Below, one piece after another: positions 1 through 9,319 of a stretch of DNA of 64,000 bases; the stretch's first letter is position 1; each line of letters opens with the position of its first letter. Source of the DNA: JAHEDH01 sp963745865 (GTDB taxonomy: Bacteria > Actinomycetota > Acidimicrobiia > Spongiisociales > ZC4RG35). The position numbers were made by a program, and so were the translations under genes. Below the pieces are notes generated by a model that searched no databases, was not told the origin of the DNA, and saw nothing but the letters and a program-made list of their open reading frames with translations. The stretch spans positions 55,518 through 119,517 of the forward strand of contig CAVUYZ010000008.1 of the NCBI GenBank assembly GCA_963745865.1, given 5' to 3'.

Positions 1-394
1 AGCGCCTCGGTCATCCGCCCGTTGCGTTCACGGTATGCCGGGAACTCGTACCCAAGTGGCCCTTCGTTGATGTTCTCACCGGTACCGACTCCCAGGGTGA
101 ATCGACCCCCGGACAGGCGGTCGAGGGTCGCCGCGGCCTGCGCCACAACTGCAGGGTGATATCGGAAGAGTGGCGTGGTGACGCCCGTGGCGAACTCGAT
201 TTTGGAGGTAGCTGCCGCCATCGCACCGGGGTCGCAAACGCGAAGCCTGCGGCGGACCGGTCATCGACCCACGGGTGGAAGTGCTCCGAGACCACAACCA
301 TGTCGAATCCAGCCTCCTCGGCGAGACGCGCGTGCCTCACGAGCACTTCAGGCTGCCACTGCTCGTGTCCTGCAAAATAGGCGAATTTGGTCAT
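1..394 (-). pseudogene. F420-dependent LLM-class oxidoreductase, 5' part, frameshifted and cut by the window edge
   Basis: The N-terminus (MTKFAYFAG, then EEAGFDMVVVSEHFHPW) is typical of F420-dependent luciferase-like oxidoreductases related to F420-dependent glucose-6-phosphate dehydrogenase. The reading frame breaks near 225-240, in a run of C residues. In another frame similarity continues at once with AMAAATSKIEFATGV, FRYHPAVVAQAAATLDRLSG and FTLGVGTGENINE, all family signatures. A single missing base would restore the protein, so this may be a sequencing indel. The start ATG is at 394 (minus). The gene runs off the left edge, so the C-terminal half is unseen. It follows the EamA transporter on the same strand, about 20 bp downstream. 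The substrate is unknown. Confidence 0.75.
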
Positions 395-414
395 GCTTCT
401 CCGTTTCCGTGATG

Positions 415-1359
415 TCAGGCCGGCACAGGAATCGGATCGACAATGACGCCGACGCTCTCCGTGCTGGATCGGGCGAGATAGCCCATGATCGTGATCGTGC
501 AGACAAGGAGGCCGCCACCGATTGCCTGTGAGGGCGTCAAGACAGTCCCGAATACCAGGTAGTTGAGTCCTGCGGCAGTTACGGGGAACGCCAGTTCGGC
601 GACCGTCGCGGTGGATGCCGGCGTCGATCGCAGGCCGGAGTAGTAGATCATGATTGCCAACAGTCCCGGTACCAGCGCGAGCAACACGAGAGCACGGAAC
701 TCCGCCCACCCGACAGAATCGACCGCATCCCAACCATCCATGATTGACACGAGCACTACCGACGCCGGAAGACCGATCAGAAATCGAGTCGCGGTGAGCG
801 TCATGTGATCCAGGACACTTATGACGTGCCTCCCGAGCACTGTTCCAACCGCCCACAGGGCCGCAGCGCCAACCGCGAGAAGGGCGGGGATGATGTTGGC
901 GACATTGATGCGGAGTGGGTCTGGAAACGCCAAGAGATACGCTCCTGTGATACCAAATCCCAAGAACAAGCTGAATCGAGGCAGAATCCGCTCGCCTAGG
1001 ACGAGTCGGGCTCCGATGATCGCGATCAGAGGCTGGAGTTTCTGAAGGAGCAAGGGAGTCGTTGGGTCGCCGTACCGAAAGGCAGCGGTAAAGAGTGCCG
1101 TCGCCAGGGCCGACGACCCGATTCCGATGATGACGAGCGAAATCCAGTGCTGTCGGCTGAGCATTGCGAATCGCGTCCGATGTCGAATCACAATGGGAGC
1201 GGTAACGCTTACGAGTATGAGGTGTTCGAACATGACGACGGTCGTCGCTGGAAGATCGAGGGCAAGTGAGCGACGGAAGATGGCATCCGTGCCCCAGAGA
1301 GCAGCGCCGAGCGCAACGAGAGGAATACCAACGCGACGGTCGGCGCTCGATCTGGGCAC
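415..1359 (-). CDS. EamA/DMT-family transporter
   Basis: A hydrophobic protein of about 314 aa with roughly ten predicted membrane segments in two similar halves, as in EamA (drug/metabolite transporter) permeases. Signature stretches are PLVALGAALWGTDAIFRRSL at the N-terminus, DPTTPLLLQKLQPL in the first repeat and TPASTATVAELAFPVTAAG in the second. I chose GTG at 1359 because AAGGAC lies 7 nt upstream; TTG codons at 1383 and 1380 are alternatives without that spacing. It is divergent from the molybdenum hydroxylase gene and shares its 1360-1412 control region. It probably moves a metabolite of the local pathway, but direction and substrate cannot be told. Confidence 0.85.
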   Translation of the reverse strand: MPRSSADRRVGIPLVALGAALWGTDAIFRRSLALDLPATTVVMFEHLILVSVTAPIVIRHRTRFAMLSRQHWISLVIIGIGSSALATALFTAAFRYGDPTTPLLLQKLQPLIAIIGARLVLGERILPRFSLFLGFGITGAYLLAFPDPLRINVANIIPALLAVGAAALWAVGTVLGRHVISVLDHMTLTATRFLIGLPASVVLVSIMDGWDAVDSVGWAEFRALVLLALVPGLLAIMIYYSGLRSTPASTATVAELAFPVTAAGLNYLVFGTVLTPSQAIGGGLLVCTITIMGYLARSSTESVGVIVDPIPVPA

Positions 1360-1399
1360 TGGATCCGTCCTTCTAGACAACAACCATACGTTACATCAT

Positions 1400-1413
1400 A
1401 TATTGTATACGTA
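1400..1413. promoter_or_regulatory. GTATAC box in divergent promoter, with leaderless -10
   Basis: The sequence ATATTGTATACGTA is AT-rich, near-palindromic and lies between the EamA gene and the molybdenum hydroxylase gene. TATTGT at 1401-1406 sits 6 nt before the ATG at 1413, the spacing of a -10 element for a leaderless transcript, which is common in actinobacteria. Related boxes occur at 11447-11460 and 20064-20077. The core resembles operators of GntR/FadR-type regulators, and such a gene lies at 19317-19937. The regulatory link is inference. Confidence 0.5.
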
Positions 1414-3715
1414 TGCCTTCTGACCATGTCGACCTGATACGAGGCCGGGGCTCGTTCTTGGGTGATGACACCCCTCCTGGAACGCTGATCGCCGCCTTCG
1501 TTCGGTCAGACCTTCCGCACGCCGTCATCCGCGACATCGATATCTCACCTGCCGGGAACCAGGTTGTGGCAATACATACAGCGGAGACCCTGACCGCTCC
1601 CCCGATCCCGGCCCAGTTGCGGCCCACTGCACCCCCGGCCACCGGCATGGAACGGAACGTCCTCGCCATCGACCGCGTTCGCTACGTCGGTGAGGCTGTC
1701 GCGATGGTCCTTGCCACCTCCGCGGAGCATGCCGAGGACGCCCGCAGCGGAGTCTGGGTTGACCTGGAAGAGCTGACAGCGCTGATCGATCCTGAAGACG
1801 CCGCTGCTGACGAAGTCGTCATCTTTCCGTCAGCTGGCACGAACATCGTGAAGAGAAGCGAGCGGGGCTTTGCCACCGAGCCCTTGCCCGATGACGATGT
1901 CACGATCGACCTGACCATCCGTCACTCTCGCCTCTCCGCAGTGCCGATCGAGACACTTGGAATCTTGGCGATTCCCACGGGTGACCGGATCGAGATCTGG
2001 TGTGGACATCAGTCGCCGCATCGTTTGCTCCGCGGCCTGAATGCCGTGTTCGGATTCACCAACGGCGAGCTCAGGGTGCGCGTGCCGGATGTCGGAGGAG
2101 CATTCGGACAGAAAGGGCCTCTGTACCCCGAGTACGTGGCGGTGGTGGCCGCAGCGATTGCCCATGAGCGGCCCGTGCTGTGGCGCGAACGCCGCAGAGA
2201 ACACTTCTCCGGCGGTACCCACGGACGCGGAATGCGCCAACGTGTGCAGATGTCAGGAAGCTGGACAGGCGAAATCTCAGGGCTCCGCGTCGACGTACTC
2301 GCAGACCTGGGCGTGTACCCACAAACAGGATTCATGGTGCCGGAGACTGCCGCAATGATGGCATCCGGCCCGTATCGCATTCCCAATACTGGTGCCACTG
2401 TCACCTCGGTGGTGACGAACACCGCACCCACCGGCCCTTACCGAGGAGCCGGCAGGCCCGAGGCTGCTATGGCGCTCGAACGGGCAATCGACGAGTACGC
2501 CCGACGCGTCGAGATGGAGCCCAGCGACGTCCGAGGGATGAATCTCGATCGGCTCCCGACGAGATGCCATACAACTCACCGACTGGCGCCGTCTACGACA
2601 GCGGCAACTACCAACAGTCGCTGGACCGAGCCCTCGAAATGATCGACCTCAACGGTTTCCGAAATCGACAGATCACTGCTCGTTCGAACGGAACGAATCC
2701 CGTTGGACTCGGGCTAGCCACCTTCGTCGAGCCCGCCGGGGGACCACCAAAGTCCGGCGAGTACGGATCAGTCGAGTTGAACGACCACGGACGCGTGGTT
2801 GCTCGAGTCGGATCAACGCCGGCTGGCCAGCCACACGACCTGATATGGCGCAAGTTGGTCTCCGAGATCTTCGACATCGCGCCGCGGGACGTGGCCGTAG
2901 TCAGTGGCGACACGGACATGGTCTCTCAAGGGGAAGGCACATTCGGCAGTCGGTCCACACAGACCGCCGGAGCGGCCCTCGTGAGGACAGCGACGCGACT
3001 GCTCGAACGTGCCAGGGAACTTGCAGCGAATTCCTTGGAGGCGGCCCCGAGAGATCTCCTGATCGTGGATGGCGGTTTCGTCATTGCTGGATCCCCGAGT
3101 CACCGGGTGGAGCTCTCTGAACTACCAGCGCTCGCCAGAGAACACGATGTCGAACTGTTCGAGGAGGAATTCCATATCCCCGGCTCGCACACGTTCCCGT
3201 ATGGAACCCATGCCGCAATCGTGGAGATCGACAGAGAGACCGGTGAAGTGAGGATCGAGCGCATCGTGGCCGTAGACGACTGCGGGAGGATCCTCGATCA
3301 CGCGGCCGTGGAGGGGCAGCTCCACGGAGGCTTGGTACAGGGAATCGGTCAAGCGCTGTTCGAAGGGATCCAATACAGCGCCACTGGCCAACTGCTCACG
3401 AGTTCGATGATGGACTATACGATCCCTCGTGCATCGGATGTTCCTCCGATCGACCTGGACTACTACGAGACGCCGGCTCTGACCGCTTTCGGAGTCAAAG
3501 GTGTCGGGGAGTCCGGAATAGCCGGCATCCCTGCAGCCATTCTCAATGCAGCCCTCGATGCTCTCGCTCTCGACGGCGTGACCGATCTCGAACTGCCGCT
3601 CCGCCCTGCCAGAGTCTGGGAGGCCATGCGGAGTTCAAGACCGACGCCTTCATCCGACAACTCTTCAGCTCGCGATCACGTGGACGAGGACTGGCCGCCG
3701 CTCAGTGCGCACTGA
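1413..3715 (+). pseudogene. Xanthine dehydrogenase/CoxL-type molybdopterin-binding subunit, one frameshift
   Basis: About 767 codons of a molybdenum hydroxylase large subunit, which hydroxylates purine, aldehyde or N-heterocycle carbons. Visible motifs are VPDVGGAFGQKGPL (cofactor glycine loop), TGPYRGAGRPEA, GTFGSRSTQTAGAAL and the C-terminal GVKGVGESGIAGIP with the catalytic Glu. Similarity leaves the first frame after RGMNL near 2545 and resumes in the next with SAPDEMPYNSPTG, so one indel around 2540-2556 splits it. No FAD (CoxM) or 2Fe-2S (CoxS) subunit gene lies next to it, although these normally form the complex. The 3' end overlaps the convergent ThDP gene by 51 bp. The start ATG follows a leaderless-type promoter. 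The substrate is unknown. Confidence 0.85.
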
Positions 3716-5386
3716 ATGGGCCGCGTCCACCAGGACGCGAGGCAGTTCTTCTGTATCAACGACTGGACCGACACCCTCCACACCGAACCCTTCTGCCAGC
3801 TGTGTGAATCCAACATCGGGGTCACGAATGACGACCCCTTCGGGATGTGGGCTGCCCTCCCACCCTCGCTGACGGGCGACCAACCTCTGATGGATGAGAT
3901 CCCTGCCGTATGCCTTGTTGTCGTACACCACGACCAGTAGTGGAAGACGATGATGCGATGCCGTCCACAAGGCCTGCGATGTGTACAGCATGTCCCCGTC
4001 GGACTGAAGATCGACTACCAGCGTATCGTCGTCACGGTGCGCAAGTGCCGCTCCCACTGATGCGGGGAGGCCATAGCCGAGACCTTCGCCTCCTGATCGC
4101 CCGAGATACGCAGACTCGGTCGACCAATCCCACAGGGACCGCAGCCAGCCACCGAGCAGCCCGTTCGAGATCTGCCAGGGGCCGTCCGCCACAGCGTCCT
4201 TCAACGACAGCGACAGGTGAGCCGGGTGGATCGGAGACTGGTCAGCAAACGCGTGGGCCGTCGTCATAGCGCCCAACCGTGACTCGCTCCATCGTTCCCT
4301 CAGTTGCTCTGTCCGCCTCATCGTGACTTCGTGGTCGATTCGAGTCCCGGCGATAGCCTGGTCGATTTGCTCGAGAGCTGACGGAACGTGAGCTGCGAGA
4401 TGTCGTGCTCGATCCAACTCCGCGCTCCGATCGACCGGTTTGCTCGAGGTCGCGGCCAACCCGATCGATACAACCCGGGTGGGAGCAGCAATCAGGGAAC
4501 TGAGCGACCGGGACGTCTCGTCTACGGACGTCACCGCCCACACGGGATCTCGAGGATCCAGCAGAACCACCAGATCAGCCTCCGCGAGAGTGCGCTCTCG
4601 GTGCTGAGTCTGATCTGCCCAGTGAGTCGTTGGGAATGAGCATCGCGAACCGAGATCGATGACCGCCGCTCCTAATCGCTCGGCGATCCGAACGAGCGGC
4701 ACCATGGCACCAGGGGGAGGCCGGTCGATGACGAATACCGGCCATTCCGATTCGGCGAGTTCAGTCACGAGATCGTCGACATCTGCTTCCCTGAGAACAG
4801 GTGGTGGAACGTTCTGGATCGGGGGCATCTCGGGACGATGGGTCGACGTCTCTTGAAGAGCGGCATCGAGCGCTACGAACACGGGCCCACGAGGAAATGA
4901 GACGGCTTCTCGGTAGGCGCGACGAAGACTGGGAAGGATCGCCTCGACACTGGCCGGCTCAGTATCCCACTTGACAGAATCACGGATTGGCGATGAGGTG
5001 GGCGAGGCGGTGTGGATCCAATCGAGCCATGGCCGCCGCAGCGCAACATCACGAGGACCCGATCCGCCCAGCACGACAATCGGAACATCATCGGCCCAGG
5101 CATTGAACAACGCCATGTGGGCATGAAGTGGGCCTACGTGATCGTGAATAGCGGCAGCCATCAAGCGACCGGAAGCCTTTGCGTAGCCGTGCGCTACGCC
5201 GACCGCGATCTCCTCGTGCAACGTCGACACGATCGAAGGAGATTCACGACGCAAGAGCGAGTCATGAAGACCTCTCAGCGTCGCCCCTGCATTCAAAGCG
5301 ACGTAGTCGATGCCGACGGAACTGAGGAAGTCCGCAACGATATCGGATCCAAAATAGGCCTCGTCCAAGTGTCCACTGTTCGTCAT
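3665..5386 (-). CDS. Thiamine diphosphate-dependent enzyme (acetolactate synthase/benzoylformate decarboxylase-like)
   Basis: A 573-aa ThDP enzyme with three domains: an N-terminal Pyr domain containing HEEIAVGVAHGYAKASG (the activating Glu), a central domain, and a C-terminal PP domain with GGEGLGYGLPASVGAALAH and SDGDMLYTSQALW followed by VVVYDNKAYG (the GDG-to-N cofactor motif). Length and order fit acetolactate synthase, benzoylformate decarboxylase or sulfoacetaldehyde-type enzymes, which decarboxylate or ligate 2-oxo acids. The exact reaction cannot be assigned. Its ATG overlaps the stop of the upstream SDR gene by ATGA, so the two are probably translationally coupled. The 3' end overlaps the convergent hydroxylase gene. 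Confidence 0.85.
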   Translation of the reverse strand: MTNSGHLDEAYFGSDIVADFLSSVGIDYVALNAGATLRGLHDSLLRRESPSIVSTLHEEIAVGVAHGYAKASGRLMAAAIHDHVGPLHAHMALFNAWADDVPIVVLGGSGPRDVALRRPWLDWIHTASPTSSPIRDSVKWDTEPASVEAILPSLRRAYREAVSFPRGPVFVALDAALQETSTHRPEMPPIQNVPPPVLREADVDDLVTELAESEWPVFVIDRPPPGAMVPLVRIAERLGAAVIDLGSRCSFPTTHWADQTQHRERTLAEADLVVLLDPRDPVWAVTSVDETSRSLSSLIAAPTRVVSIGLAATSSKPVDRSAELDRARHLAAHVPSALEQIDQAIAGTRIDHEVTMRRTEQLRERWSESRLGAMTTAHAFADQSPIHPAHLSLSLKDAVADGPWQISNGLLGGWLRSLWDWSTESAYLGRSGGEGLGYGLPASVGAALAHRDDDTLVVDLQSDGDMLYTSQALWTASHHRLPLLVVVYDNKAYGRDLIHQRLVARQRGWEGSPHPEGVVIRDPDVGFTQLAEGFGVEGVGPVVDTEELPRVLVDAAHSVRTERRPVLVHVIAS

Positions 5387-6132
5387 GGGAATGATCTTCC
5401 GCCGTCGACATTGAGAGTTTGGCCCGTCATGAAGCCAGAAGCAGGAGAAGCGAGGAACAGAACGACTCCAACAATGTCGTCAGGAACGGCATGCCTTCCC
5501 AGAGCCGTCTGAGACGCGACCTTGGTCCACCGGTCCTCTGACATTGTCGACCGCTCGATCTCAGTGCGCGTCGCACCCGGAGTCACCGCATTGACGGTGA
5601 TGCCATGCTGGCCAAGTTCGTTGGCGAGAGCTCTCGTCATTCCCACAAGTGCACTCTTCGAAGTGACATAGTGCAGATATCCGGGCCTGCCAGTCCACAC
5701 GGTGCTCGATGAGATGTTGATCACCTTCCCGCGCTGCTGTTCGATCATGAACGGCGCCACGGCTCTCGTACACAGAAACGCGCCCGTGACGTTCACGGAC
5801 ATCACCTTGCGCCACTCTTCGAGAGGTATCTCGCCGAAGGGGCGTAGAGGGAGGTCTGCGAACATCGCGGCATTGTTGATCAGAACACTCGGTGGACCGA
5901 GTTGACTGGCCGCGGCCGAAACGGCCGTATCGACGGACTCCGGGTCCGCCACATCGACGTGAACAGCCACCGATCGACCGCCGAGACGCTCGATCTCGCG
6001 ACCGACTTCTTCCACAGAGCCGAGATCGAGGTCACACAGCGCAACTCGCGCTCCGCGCGATGCGCATGCCAAGGAATAGGCTCGCCCCAACCCGCGTCCG
6101 GCTCCGGTTATCACAACGACGTCGTCTCTCAT
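5383..6132 (-). CDS. Short-chain dehydrogenase/reductase (SDR)
   Basis: A classical SDR of about 249 aa: TGAGRGLGRAYSLA (nucleotide-binding glycine motif), LINNAAMF, the catalytic set ISSSTVWTGRPGYLHYVTSK with Ser, Tyr and Lys, and the C-terminal GQTLNVDGGRSFP. It should interconvert an alcohol and a ketone with NAD(P). ATG at 6132 gives a standard N-terminus (MRDDVVVITGAG) with a purine-rich GAGGGATGGG upstream; ATG at 6165 is an alternative. It overlaps the ThDP gene by 4 bp, implying that its product or substrate is shared with that enzyme. It is divergent from the asparaginase-fold gene. Confidence 0.88.
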   Translation of the reverse strand: MRDDVVVITGAGRGLGRAYSLACASRGARVALCDLDLGSVEEVGREIERLGGRSVAVHVDVADPESVDTAVSAAASQLGPPSVLINNAAMFADLPLRPFGEIPLEEWRKVMSVNVTGAFLCTRAVAPFMIEQQRGKVINISSSTVWTGRPGYLHYVTSKSALVGMTRALANELGQHGITVNAVTPGATRTEIERSTMSEDRWTKVASQTALGRHAVPDDIVGVVLFLASPASGFMTGQTLNVDGGRSFP

Positions 6133-6236
6133 TGCATCCCATCCCTCACCGATATGTCCCATCACTCACAGATTCCTGGTGGTCCCCAGGTAGCTACCCT
6201 CGCCGAACCGACGACGCCACACTGAGGAGCGATCCC

Positions 6237-7199
6237 GTGCCCCATATACGAATGATCTCCACCGGCGGGACCATTGCGAACACGGTCGACGGACGCGTAT
6301 CGATAGCCTCGGTTCTGGATGACATCCAACGTGATCACCCAGAGGAGCATCCACGTCTGCCAGCTGACATCTCCGTTGACGATGTGCTGCTGCGGGGGGC
6401 TGAGACGTTTACGCCTCGCGACTGGGTGACGATTGCGAGCGCAGTCCAATCCGCCGCCGATGACTCTGCAACTGACGGCATCGTCGTCACGCACGGAACC
6501 TTCACCGCGGAAGTGACATCGTATTTTCTCCACCTCGCGGTGTCCTCGCGAAAGCCGATCGTGGTCGTAGCCTCGCAGAGGAAACACGGAACGGTGGGAA
6601 ACGACGGTGACCGGAACCTCATCGACGCCGTCCGCGTGGCATGCCATCCGATGGCGAGCGGAAAGGGTGTCCTGGTGCTGCTCAACGAAGAGATCCACTG
6701 CGCCAGAGAAGTCACGAAGACGAGTCGGCGTCCGAGCGGATTCAAGTCCGACCACTCCGGAGTGCTCGGCACTGTCTCCGACGACGACGTCTTCTTCTAC
6801 CGATCCCCCACTCGACGGCACACGTCCGAATCGGAGTTCGCTGTGCCTCACTCGACGCTTCCCAGAGTCGACATCGTTGCCACCTACGCCGGTGCGGACG
6901 GAGTAGCCGTCGAGGCATTCCGCGAAGCGGGGGCCCGGGGGCTCGTCGTCAACGGGTTCTCGTACAGCGGCAAACCCCACAAAGATCAACGACCCGCGCT
7001 CGATGCAGCAATCGAACAAGGAGTCCCCGTCGTACTGGTAAACCGAGGTGGCGACGGGCGCATGCCAATCCCGGCCGAGATAGACGGTTACGTCCGTGGC
7101 GACAACCTGAGCGCACAGAAGGCCCGTGTCCTGCTCAGCCTCGCCCTCACGAAGACCACCGACCCGTCCGTGCTTCAACGATTCTTCTCCGAGTATTGA
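6237..7199 (+). CDS. Asparaginase-fold amidohydrolase with altered catalytic motif
   Basis: 320 aa, the normal length for type I/II L-asparaginases. The first catalytic motif ISTGGTIAN (nucleophilic Thr) and the lysine motif NEEIHCAREVTKTS are present. The second motif reads GIVVTHGTFTAEVTS where the family consensus is HGTDT: the Asp of the Thr-Lys-Asp triad is Phe. Activity on asparagine is therefore doubtful, and a different amide substrate or an altered mechanism is possible. GTG at 6237 is preceded by GAGGAG with 7-nt spacing, a strong start. The gene is divergent from the SDR and convergent with the MFS gene, in an island with hydantoinase-like genes. Confidence 0.82.
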   Translation: MPHIRMISTGGTIANTVDGRVSIASVLDDIQRDHPEEHPRLPADISVDDVLLRGAETFTPRDWVTIASAVQSAADDSATDGIVVTHGTFTAEVTSYFLHLAVSSRKPIVVVASQRKHGTVGNDGDRNLIDAVRVACHPMASGKGVLVLLNEEIHCAREVTKTSRRPSGFKSDHSGVLGTVSDDDVFFYRSPTRRHTSESEFAVPHSTLPRVDIVATYAGADGVAVEAFREAGARGLVVNGFSYSGKPHKDQRPALDAAIEQGVPVVLVNRGGDGRMPIPAEIDGYVRGDNLSAQKARVLLSLALTKTTDPSVLQRFFSEY

Positions 7200-7212
7200 C
7201 ACCGTCCTCCTC

Positions 7213-8427
7213 CTACTCGACCACGAGTCGGGTCGGCTTCGGAGCCAGATCGAGATCCAACTGCTTCAGCATCCATCCCATCGGCGCGATCATCAAGGCG
7301 AGGAGGGCGAGGGCGACGAAGGCCACGTTCAGGCTCATGACCAACAGGAGACCGACCATCAGGGAAGGTGCGAGGAACTTCCCGACATTCTTGATCGCAC
7401 CCGTCGTCGCGACGAACGTGGCCCGAGCGCTCCTCGGGGCAGCCTGCGTCATGAACCCAGAATGGGTGACCGCAAACACACCGTCAGCGAGTCCGTATAT
7501 CAGCGGTCCAGCAAGGCTGCCATAGCCTCCGACAGCCAGCAACACCAGCCCCACTGCCATTCCAACGCCACTCGTCGCCATCAGCCGTGATGGAGGCACC
7601 CAACCTGCAAGTCGGCCAGTGACGGCCGCGGTGATCGTGGCGCACAACGCTGAGGCTCCGAGCAGCAATCCCGTCGAGAGAGCCGAGAGGTTTTGCCGCG
7701 AAACAAGGAGAATCGGTCCGTAGGTGAGGAAACCGAAGCGAAGAAGAAACCGCAGGAATGCCGTCCCTTCGACGATGAGCGCTTGGCGGGTCCGCATGAC
7801 TTCGAACAGGCCATGTCGATGAGACCCAGGGCCGGCACGCCGATTTGGCGTGTCTCGCGGCAGCAATCGGAGCGCCGCGACGCCAATGGGGATAGCCAAG
7901 ATCTGGAACGCGAACACGGCGTACCAGGCTGATGCGGCCACTATTCCTCCGATGATCGGCCAGCCAACGTTGCCCGCGTTCATCCCGATCACGCGCATCC
8001 CCTGGTTCCGCAGCTGACCATGGGTCGCCCACAACTCTCCAATCATCGTGATGGCCAGCGGCAAGATGGCTGCAAACGCAACACCCTGGAACAGTCGCAC
8101 GACCAGGATCGTGACGAAGTCGTGACTCATGAGCAACCACGTCCCTCCGCTTCCGAACAGAATCAGACTCCATCCGAAGATGACACGGCGCCCGAATCGG
8201 TCGCCGATGATGCCCGCCGGGATTGCCATCAGAACACCGGGCAGAAGATACGCCGACGAAACCAGGGAGATCTCGGAATCAGACAAACCGAGCGCCGTCT
8301 GCATGACCGGCAGCACTGGCAACATGAGCTGCATGCCGCTGAGCACCACGATCGGCGCAGCAATGACGACCATCGCCTCCCGCCACGTCGGCGTGTCGTC
8401 GACACCGCCCCCTGCGGCTCGACTCAA
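7213..8427 (-). CDS. MFS transporter
   Basis: A major facilitator of about 404 aa with twelve predicted membrane segments. The loop 2-3 motif is PAGIIGDRFGRRVIFG, and RLFQGVAFAAILPLAITMIG marks helix 4-5. It is clearly paralogous to the frameshifted transporter at 18114-19320, sharing RLFQGVAFAAILPL against RIIQGAAFAAILPL and VGKFLAPSL against AGKFLAPLV. The nominal start is TTG at 8427, and a downstream ATG (REAMVVIAAP) is possible. It lies 28 bp after the ABC permease gene and is probably the last gene of that operon. The substrate is unknown. Confidence 0.85.
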   Translation of the reverse strand: MSRAAGGGVDDTPTWREAMVVIAAPIVVLSGMQLMLPVLPVMQTALGLSDSEISLVSSAYLLPGVLMAIPAGIIGDRFGRRVIFGWSLILFGSGGTWLLMSHDFVTILVVRLFQGVAFAAILPLAITMIGELWATHGQLRNQGMRVIGMNAGNVGWPIIGGIVAASAWYAVFAFQILAIPIGVAALRLLPRDTPNRRAGPGSHRHGLFEVMRTRQALIVEGTAFLRFLLRFGFLTYGPILLVSRQNLSALSTGLLLGASALCATITAAVTGRLAGWVPPSRLMATSGVGMAVGLVLLAVGGYGSLAGPLIYGLADGVFAVTHSGFMTQAAPRSARATFVATTGAIKNVGKFLAPSLMVGLLLVMSLNVAFVALALLALMIAPMGWMLKQLDLDLAPKPTRLVVE

Positions 8428-8455
8428 GGGACGAACCGAGCTGGGTGTGCTCTGC

Positions 8456-9319
8456 TCAACTCTGCCCTCGGACGAATCTCGACTCCAGCAGTTGGATGAT
8501 CGAGGTGAAGAACACAGCCATGACGATCACGATCAGGATCACGGCGTAGAGGCCGGCGACGTCGAAGCTTCGACCGAATCGAATGATGAGCGCCCCTATT
8601 CCCGTGATCGAGATGATCGTCTCGGAGTTGACCATCCCCTTCAACGAGCGACTGACACCGAGCCGAATGCCTGTGAGAATCAGTGGCAACGCCGTGGGAA
8701 CCGTGACGGTGCGCAGGTAGATGAGTCCGGTTGCGCCGAATGCTCTCGCCATCTCGGAGTGTGCTGGATCGACCTGGCGCAGCCCGGCCTGGGTGTTCAC
8801 GACGATCACGAAAAACCCATACAGGAAGACAACCACGATTCGGGTCGTCTGCCCGAGTCCGAAGATCACCATGAGAACCGGAATCAGGGCGCTCGTCGGC
8901 ATCGACATGAACCCGTTGATGTATGGCTCGGTGATGTAGTCGAAGGTTTTGGAGACGGTCGTGAGGATGCCGACCGCCAAGCCAAAGACGAGCGCCGCCA
9001 CGAATCCGATCGCAAGGGCCTGTAGCGAGACGGTGAAACTCTCGAGTTGCCCACCCTCGATGAGTTCGAAAATGGTGCCGACCACCACGCTGAAAGGAGG
9101 AATCACGCGACTCACATCCATACGCCCGAGAATCTCGAGCACACCCAGAAACGTCAGTATCGAGATAATCGGAAGAGCTCGGATCAGCCAGCCATAGGCT
9201 CGACTCTTGGTGGTCTGAATTGCCGGGCGCCGGAACGCCAACTCGGCGGCATCTCCGGCTCCTTCCGCAGCCCGCGAGGGAATGTCGGAGTCAGTCGGCG
9301 CAGAGAACCCGTCACTCAT
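8456..9319 (-). CDS. ABC transporter permease, SsuC/TauC type (permease 1)
   Basis: A 287-aa inner-membrane permease of the nitrate/sulfonate/taurine/thiamine-precursor importer group. About six membrane helices are followed by the EAA loop EMARAFGATGLIYLRTVTVP, which docks to the ATPase. Its ATG overlaps the stop of permease 2 by ATGA, so the two are translationally coupled and probably form a heterodimeric channel. The N-terminal 40 residues are hydrophilic and Ala/Asp-rich. No ATP-binding gene is present in the cluster. Confidence 0.88.
   Translation of the reverse strand: MSDGFSAPTDSDIPSRAAEGAGDAAELAFRRPAIQTTKSRAYGWLIRALPIISILTFLGVLEILGRMDVSRVIPPFSVVVGTIFELIEGGQLESFTVSLQALAIGFVAALVFGLAVGILTTVSKTFDYITEPYINGFMSMPTSALIPVLMVIFGLGQTTRIVVVFLYGFFVIVVNTQAGLRQVDPAHSEMARAFGATGLIYLRTVTVPTALPLILTGIRLGVSRSLKGMVNSETIISITGIGALIIRFGRSFDVAGLYAVILIVIVMAVFFTSIIQLLESRFVRGQS

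Noticed and set aside
3665..3715. Long convergent overlap of Mo-hydroxylase and ThDP gene as a sense-antisense regulatory device
   Set aside because: Short convergent overlaps recur here (25682-25692, 52978-52983, 55556-55591), so it is a compact-genome trait rather than a special signal.
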